The position numbers were made by a program, and so were the translations under genes. The notes below the pieces were generated by a model. That model saw only the letters and a program-made list of their open reading frames with translations. It made no database searches and was not told where the DNA came from. Source: Rhabdornis inornatus (lineage: Eukaryota > Chordata > Aves > Passeriformes > Rhabdornithidae). Taken from it: 64,000 bases of DNA. The stretch's first letter is position 1; each line of letters starts with the position of its first letter. The stretch spans positions 186,001 through 250,000 of the forward strand of contig VWZS01000240.1 of the NCBI GenBank assembly GCA_013397075.1, written 5' to 3'. Of this stretch, positions 12,401 through 21,400 are shown in pieces.

Positions 12401-15400
12401 CTAAGGCTGGAGGGGACCTCTGGAGGTCATCTCATCCAACACTGCTCAAGCAGAGCCACCAAGAGTTGTCTGCCCAGGACTACATCCAGACAGTTTTTCA
12501 GTATCTCCAAGAAGGGAGACTCCACAATGTCTTTGGGCAACTAGGCCAGTGCTCTGCCACTGTCACAGAAAGAGAGTGTTTAGGCAGGACCTCCTGTATA
12601 TCAGTTTGTGCCCCTTGCCTTTGGTCCTGTCAGTGGAACCACTGACTTGGTGCTGGGACAGTGTTTTTCTGGTCCCTATGATGGCAGGGAGTGAAGAGTC
12701 CGGGCTGAATCTGCACACCCTGATAAAAGGGAGTCTCTACCCTCTTCTCACTGTGATGGGATGGTCTGGGAGGACAGCTCAAACCCACTTTGCAGGCCAA
12801 CAGCTGGGTGATGCTTCTGTGGATGGGGATCTTCCCCAGTGGTTGCAGGAGCTGGGGCCTCACTCTGTGCTGTGCCCTTCCTCTTGGCAGATGTGGATGA
12901 GTGTGAGGACCCTGCTGTTCAGTGCCTGCGGGGAGAGTGCAGAAACACACCAGGTTCCTATGAGTGCCACTGCCAGACTGGCTTTGAGCTCATCAATGGC
13001 ACCATATGCGAAGGTATGAACCGCATCCATGCAGCCCTCTGGGTCCAGTGTATACTGGATCCCCCTTCTTTCTCAGCAGGGAGGATGCTGGTGCCAAGGC
13101 AAGTGATGCCACCATGCATGGCACATCCATAAGGCTGCAGTCAAATTCAGGCCCAGCATGGGCAGGGAAGATCTCTGTTTCCATGATGAGAAAACAAGGG
13201 GCCAGAAGCCCTTTGAGGGCTGCCTCTAAGAGACTGGGAACAAAGAATCCATGTGGCTTTGGTGAAGGATGTACCCCAGTGCTGGGTGCATGGTCCTGAT
13301 TTTGCTCCCTCTGCAGATGTGAATGAGTGCCTGAACAGTGAGATCTGTAGTCCCAATGGCGAATGTCTCAACAGTCATGGATCCTACTTCTGCATTTGTG
13401 CTCCTGGTTTCTCTAATGTGGCTGGTGGTGTCAGCTGCCAAGGTGAGTTGGAGGGTGGCAGCTACATACCTTAGGTCTTGCCCTCTGCTTCCTGCCCTGC
13501 TGTGAGATCCAGGTTGATGTTTTTGTCTTCACAGATGTGGATGAATGTACAGACAAGTCCCTGTGCTCACAAGGCCAGTGTCTGAACACAGAAGGCTCCT
13601 ACAGATGTCTGTGTGAAAATGGATTCAAACACTCCCAGGAAACTGATGATTGCGTGGGTGAGAGCTCTTTGCTGGGGAGATCAGCCTCCCAGAATTTGAG
13701 GGGACAAATGAAGCCAATGCAGGGGGGAGGGCAGTTCTGCTCCCAGCACTCATAGTTGCTGGTGACTTATAAGGAGGACTAGCACTGGTTCAAGGCCTCT
13801 GGCCAGCTGAAGCAGACCCAGATGCTGCATTGAACAAGCAGGGTCCCCATCGGAACCATCCTCATCCCCTTGCTCTCCTCCCTGCAGATGTGGATGAATG
13901 TAAAGAATATGGGGATGCCATCTGCGGCACATGGCGGTGCCAGAACAGCCTGGGCTCCTACCGTTGTATCATGGGCTGCCAGCCTGGCTTCCACTGGACC
14001 CCCTTGGGTGACTGCATTGGTGAGTACAGCCCTGGGTCTCCCTGCCTCTCACCCTGGCAGGAACAGGGGGGTTGTGGGACATCTCTGCCAGAGGCGCAGG
14101 GGAGAAGGAGGAGGAGGAGGAGGAGGAGGAAATGTGTGGCTGGTGGAGAGGCAGATAATGCTGAAAGTTTGTTTTCTTGGCTGCGCTGCCTGCTTGCGTC
14201 TAGACTTCTCTCTTCCTGGCATCTGGAACAGACACTGCATTGTGCTGCTTTCCGCTTGGGGAGAGTCCTGGGCAGGTTACAGCCATTCCAGGCTTGGGGC
14301 TGGACCGCAGCTCCCTGTAAGCTGTGCTTGCTGTGGCCAGTGCCAGTCACCTGCCTGGCAGGCATGGGTGAGGGGAAAGGCTGCTGGTATCAGTGCGTGC
14401 TAGGCTGGTGAGTCTGGGTTTGAAGCCCAGGCTCCGGCAAAGAGGAAAGAGCAAAGGGGTTTTTGCAGTTTTTGAGGCTCCCCCCAGCTCAGGGAAGGTT
14501 GCAGCAGGGAGGAGCTGCTGCCAGCCACTGGGGTCTGGGCTGCACTAAGACTCAGCCTTAGCAAGTGGAGCTGTTCCTGGCCTTGGGAACCATGGGCTGT
14601 GAGCACATAGATGCTCTGACTGCTCCAAGAAAACTTCCATGCAGCAGCTGGAGCTTGTAGGCTCTGTGTCCCTTTACACTTCTGCAGGAAACTGCTACCC
14701 TCAGTCACCCCTGCCAGTCACCTCTCATGCTTCCCATCAATTTCCCATTCTCGCCCTGCCCCTATTGCTCTATTCACATGGCTTCTTTGTGGCTTTCAGT
14801 GTTGCAAGAAGCTTCTCTTAACATGCACACTCTTAGCAAGGATCCAGTCCCTCACATCAAGGGAATGCCTGCCCCAGTCCCAGATCTTGGGGTCAGAGCC
14901 GAAGGGCCTGAGTAGGGGTGTCTGCTGGGAGAAGTGGGGTCCAGGACAATTCCTGTTTTTGGCTTTGCTGCAGACATTGATGAATGTGCCAATGAGACGC
15001 TGTGCGGGAGCCATGGCTTCTGCGAGAATTCAGATGGCTCCTTCCGCTGCCTCTGTGACCGTGGCTATGAGAGCTCACCTTCTGGGCACTACTGCATTGG
15101 TGAGTCTGCCAGGATCACTCTGCCAGTCAGTAAAGGAGAGCCACTGGCAGATGCCAGACTGGTGTACCTGCTGTGTGGTGGCTCCCAGACCACAGACAGG
15201 GACTGCACTCACACATTGAGAGCCACACACATGGACAGGGCAGCTCATGGAGTCAAAACCCCTTCCCTTATCACAGCAGATCTTTGGGATTGCAAAGGAC
15301 CAGGCTCTGAAAAAGCAAGTGTTTAGCAGTGAACATGGAGCCCTCTTCTGTCTAGGTGGAAAGAAAGTCCTTGGGGGATGGAGGCACTGAATGTGCTAGA

Positions 15401-18400
15401 AAGGTACTTTAATGGGTGCCTGTAGAGAACAGGCAAGGTGTATTACAAGGAAGAAAATCTTCATTGTGAAGACAGGCAGGCAGTGGAGCAGTTGCCTGTG
15501 ATGGTTGTGCAGTTGCCATCCTTGGAGATTTTAAAGACCCAACAAGAAAAAATTCTGAGCAGCTTGGTGTGGGATCCTGTAACTGAGTAGGGAGTTGGAC
15601 TGGAGTCCTTCAAACCTAGATGATTTTGTGATCCAGCAACCCACTGGATTTCAGCAAGCTGGAGTTCAGGCTCTGAATCCACTAAGAGCAGGGCATGAGG
15701 CTCCTGACAGACTTGTGTTGAGCCACAGTGTGAACATAGTTCTCAGCTCGTCCTTAGCAGCTTTTGTCTCCCTACTGCAGGATAGCTTTGTGCTGCAGAC
15801 TGTGCACAGGCTGCCCATGCAGAGGCAGGGCTCCTGCTGCCCACTGCTGCCCCTTGCTTTGCAGATGTGAATGAGTGCGAGCTGATGGTCGCCGTGTGCG
15901 GAACTGCACTTTGTGAGAATGTGGAGGGATCCTTCCTGTGCCTCTGCCCCAGTGACCACGAGGAGTATGACACAGAGGCAGGGCAGTGCAAGCCCCGAGC
16001 TGCCGTGGGTGAGTAGGCAACTGTGATAGAGCAAGGGTGGCAGCTAGACCAGGAGTGTGGTAGCCCTGGCTGGGGGGAGATAAAGATGAGGGGCTGACAG
16101 GGCTGTACAAGCCTCCACAGATAATGGGCAAGTTTTGTCTGGGGAGAGCTCAGAAGCCTGAAACTGAGGACATGGGAAGGCCACACTGCTGGTGATGGGT
16201 GTGCTCTGGGACCTCCTAGGTATGGGATGCTGCGTTGGGGTGCCAAGGACCCCATCCTGTCCCTGCTCTGCTGTCTTCTAGAGGGCTCTGACACACGTGC
16301 AGCCCACCTCTCTGACAGCGCAGAGCGCAAGCAGTGTTACTACCACATCAGTGACGTTCGCCTGTGTGACAGCGTCCTGGCCAAGAACATCACCAAAGAG
16401 GAGTGCTGCTGTACTGTGGGAGCAGCCTGGGGTGACAACTGTGAGACTTACCCCTGCCCCATCCCAGGAACAGGTAGGACTCTGGCCCCACCACACCAGG
16501 CAGGGCCAGTGCTCTGTCTGCCAGCTCCACCTTGATTGCACTAACGAGCTGCTTCTTTCCTTTCCATCTCCTCTTGGCATCTGTATCCTGGTCAGTGGAG
16601 TACCAAGAGATCTGCCCTCTTGGGAAGGGCTATATTCCCCAGGAAGATCTGCTCTCAGGAAAAGTCTCTTTCACAGGTACTAGCACCATTTGCTTTCATT
16701 TCTTCCAGGGAGAAGAGGGAGAGCACTATTTAAAACCCTGCATGAAAATGCATTGACAAAACTATCTCCCCAGGCCTGTTGTGGGGGATGCTAACGTCCT
16801 CCTGCTGTTTCCCCCATTCCAGAGAAATCCCAGACTGCCAGTATTGTTGAGCTGGAAGTGCCCCTCCCTCCAGTCCTACCTCATTGCTGGCAGTGATTCT
16901 TTCTTGGTGCAAGTCTCTCATTGTGAACCAGGCATGGGGACCATTAAGACACAGCTCTTCCAGTTACTGATCAGATCTCCGAATGGCCAGCTCGCTCAGT
17001 CTTTGGCACTTCATGTCCATGGGGGTTGTGTGCTTAAGATACACATGAATTTCCTATTTGTGGAAGTGTCCTTCTCACACTGTCCCTCCTCCTGCTCTGC
17101 CTGGGGGTGCTTCTCCCTCTGCTCCCAAGCATGGGGCCTGTGGGAGAGGTGGGTAGCTCACTCAGAGACGTGCCAGTGATCCAGGCAAGGTGCTGTGACA
17201 GCTTTCTGCAGGTGTAGCACCCAGCTCACCTTGCTTCCATGGCTCTGCTTCCTGAGACACTTGCCCTCCCTCCATTCCTCTTTCAGACATGGACGAGTGT
17301 GAGATATTTGGCTCCGAGTTCTGCCGCAACGGACAGTGTGTGAACACGGTGCCAGGCTACAAGTGCTTCTGCCGTACAGGATACTTTTATGACTCCAGCA
17401 GGCTTGAGTGTGTTGGTAAGATGGCCTCAAAGAGCAGTGGGACCCCACTGCACATGGGGGACAGCCATGCTGCTGCACCCAGACTTGTTCCTGCTGGGCC
17501 AGGTCTAGGTAATAAGCATCCTGGGACCCTCCTGGGGACCAAGAGAGGAGGGTCTGAGGCCCATGGAGTCTCCATTTGGGCAGGGAAAGGGTCACATTTC
17601 TCATGTCTGCCAGCCTAAAACATTGCCCTGTCCTTGTGTGTGGGCAGATCAGGATGAGTGTCAGAATGAAGTGTACTGCATCAACGGTGAGTGTCTGAAC
17701 ACAGAAGGCTCCTACCACTGCTTCTGCAGCCTCCCTCTTGTGCTGGATGCCACTGGCAACCGGTGTGTGAATTTCTCCAGCAGGGCAGGTGAGCCTGATC
17801 CCCCACTGCAGCACACCTTTCCCCACACATCCTACCCCATGGCTGTGTCCTCCAAGAGGGACCAGTGGGTGGGGACTTGGTGTCTGGCTGAGGTGTGTCA
17901 GCACCAGCACAGCGTGCAGCCAGGGCAGGGAGGGAGGCAGGAGCTGGGGTACATGATCATCCCTCTTGGGACAAGAGGGACAGGCACTCTTCTGGATGAT
18001 TTCCATGGCATCCTTTGCTTGTGTCACTCACAGATGCCTTGGAGGAGTATGAAATCCACCTGGACGTCTGCTGGCAGACAGTTGCCGACTACATCTGCCA
18101 AGACCTGCTGCATGGCCAGCAGACCACGTACACTGAGTGCTGCTGCCGGCTCGGTGAAGCCTGGGGCCAGAACTGTGCACTTTGTCCCCACAGGTCCTCT
18201 GGTAAGTTGGGCAGCATGGGCAACCCAGTGGAGGTGGGAATGGGCTGGGCTGCCACTTGTCATGTCATGTAGGTCTGCTGCATAAGGTCTCTGCATTGCT
18301 GGAGTCAGCCCAAGGACTGGGTAACCCCACACACACTTCTCCAGAGAAGGGGTGAGCTGCACCCCTGGGTAGAATGTACCTGAAATAATTTTGCAGCGAG

Positions 18401-21400
18401 TCCAAGGTATTTGAGGGGAGAGTTGCCCTGTGCATCCCACTGCTTCTGCACATGGAGAAGCAGGCAATGGCAGCCAGGGATGGGAGCACCCTGGGAACTA
18501 GGGTTCTTGCTGCTCAAGAACCTGCTGGCCCCAGACAGGACGTTGTGTTCTTGACAATCAACAAACTATAGAATGCAGCTTTGGAGGGCACTGAATGCAG
18601 GCCTGGCTCAGTGACCCAGTGTGGATGCACACCCTCTGGCCATATAGTGGACCTTGAGCCAGGCTGCACTGACCCTTCCTTTTCCTCACCTGCAGCTGAT
18701 TTTGCCTTCCTGTGTAATGGGGCCAGTGAAGACAGCGGGAGAGGGGCTGAGCTCCGAGAAAGACCTAGATATGAGTATGGACCGGGCTTGGAAGACCCCC
18801 ACTATGGCCTTCCTGGCCCCTACTACAACTACCTGGAGTCTGAGTACGGAAACCCCGAGGCTGGTTTCCCTCGAAGGGAGCCCAGCAGTGAGTTTCGTGG
18901 CAGCCCTCTCCACCATGGCCCAGCGCGGTCTCCACCCCGCTACCTGCCCAGCCAAACTGGTGAGTACTGGAGACACAGAGAAGTGCCTCCCCATCCAGAC
19001 TGTGTCCATGGGGACTGCCTCATAGTTCCCACCCTGGCCGGGCTGCTCCAGGCTTGGAGCAAGCTCTGTTCCTGGTTGTTCTGAGTCAGTCCTGGTTCCA
19101 CCAGCACTGTCTTGCTGCATGCCCGATATTCTCTTTGCGGCTGGGCTGAGGCTCACCCTGCTCTTGCCACCCTCCAGGTCTCTACGAGGGCTTCGAGGGA
19201 CTGCAGGCCGAGGAGTGCGGGATCCTCAATGGCTGCGAGAACGGGCGGTGCGTGCGCGTCCCGGAGGGATACACCTGCGACTGCTTCGACGGCTTCCAGC
19301 TGGACATGACCCGCATGGCCTGCGTGGGTGAGTGAGACCCCCCTCCCCTGGCCGCGGCTGCTCCCTGCCGGTGCCAGCCGGGACGGCAGCAGGAGCAGTC
19401 CCGCTCTTCTTCCGATTCCTTCCCATACGGCTGGGAGGGCCCTTGTGGAGGTTCAGCCGGCCACTTTCTGCTGGCAGCTAGGTAAGAGCAGCTCTGGGCA
19501 CCACCGTAAGAGCGGCTGACGTCTCCTGTCTTCTCATACCACTCTTGTACATCACAAGGCATTGTTACTGTGATTAATGTCCTCTGCATTTGCCACTGCC
19601 CTGGTGAAATTCCTCACTTTCCACCCTGCCCTATGAGACACGGTTTCTAAATCTTCTCTCTGCATTTCCCCTACATCCCTATGCCATGTCTCCATCCTTC
19701 TCACATTATATGTCTCCAAGCCAGCTGAGACCTCAGGCACTCAACAGAGCAGATGAAAACCCTCTCATTTTCCTTAGGCACGGCACTTCAACTCAGGGCA
19801 GCCTTATTGTACAATACAGTGGTGTGGGTTCTTCATACAGAACCCATGGTCTATACCACCCCAAATGCAGCTGTGCAAAATGGCTGCTTGAGATGTTACT
19901 CTCTCTTCTGCAGTTGTGCACTGTTTTCCTTTTCTTGGCCATAATGCTTTGCATTTGCCTTCAGTGAATTTTGTCTGGTTGAATTTGCACCACTTCTCTA
20001 TCAGAGTAAGTCTGAGCTCTGCAAAGTGCTTGCAGTCTGGCATCACACACATATATTTTATAAGCATGGAGATTCTTCCTTTGTGCACCTTAATGACAAC
20101 ATTTGCATGGAGCAGGAGTAAGGACAGACCACTGCAGCCAGTGCTTTAAAGGGCTTTTATTGTAACAGCCAGGTATTGCTAATTGTCTTTGGAGTGCAGC
20201 TGTGTGGTCCATTGTGCAATTGCTGTAGTTTAATCTAGAGGGTATTTTCTCAATCTGTTTGAGTGTGTCATGTGAGAGTGTGTCGAAATCCTCACCATGG
20301 CCAAGGCACATCATATCCACCGCTTCTCCCTTATCTGACAGGCCAGTTATCAGGTCAGGGAAGAGAACCAGATTAGCTTAACATAATCAGGCCTTAACTC
20401 ATCTGCACCAGCTATTTAATGATCCTGTTATCCTTTGGAAGGTTATGACCTAATCACTCACAAAGCTGAACTGCTTAGGGGTGAGCAGTAATTCTGGATT
20501 TTTCCTTCTCTGTTTTTGAAGAAGGTTATGAGATTTATCCTTTGTTGCTTTTCTGAGGCCTCCTTTATGCTCTCATCTCAGAGAGAACTGTCAACTTTTC
20601 AGGGACTGCAGGCAGCATTAAGCATGTGAACTTGTGTTGCCGCAAACATTTATGGATGTAACTGGTTGTTGAACCTCTCCATCACAGTGTGGCCTTCCCC
20701 TCCCTGTGCTCCTGAACCCTTGTTTAAACACTTCAAACATGGTCTGTGCCCTGTCTGATCACCACGAGTGTTTTTATGATGGCTGGAACAAAGCCCGTGT
20801 TAGCTGCTCCAGCCAGCTGGACTGGCTTTTGTTTCCTCTGTTGATAAGAAATAGACTGACATTCCCCATTGTTTCCTCCTAACATATTTATGGAGCGTTT
20901 GCTTGTTGCCTTTTCTATCCTGAAACTAACTAGTCCTTGTTTTACACTGGAGCCTGTTTTTTTTTCCTTTCAGTTCTCCTGCTTGGTTCTTAGTTATTAC
21001 CAGGTTTTTACCTTGCTGACTTCAGGCCTTTAGAATACTCCTGCAGCTGCTGCAGGACTTCCCCTCTCACTTCCCTACAGCAACAGCTTACCTATGCCCT
21101 GTAAGGTAAGCTGTGTGCCCCATCCCTGCCCAAGTGGGTAAACTCCAGGACTTGGTGCAGACTGCTAGCAACACTACGCTGTTGCTTCTGGCTTTTGGGT
21201 CTCTCTGGGCTGAAGTGTCCTTGTTTCATTTCTCCTCTTGATTTGGTGACCAGACCAGCCTGCCTGCTCTTTCAGCTTTAACTTTCTCTTGCTTCTGAGG
21301 CTGCAAAGCACATCTTCCTTGATGTGCCTAATTCTTCTTGGGCTTCCGAGCAAGCCATGCTGTTCATGGCAATGTGTGATCCTGAGGTTTAGTGAGAGTG

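Noticed and set aside
17158..18027. 289-codon minus-strand ORF, the longest in the window
   Set aside because: It runs antisense across two well-supported LTBP2 EGF exons and introns; openness follows from GC content and the EGF codons. No recognisable domain.
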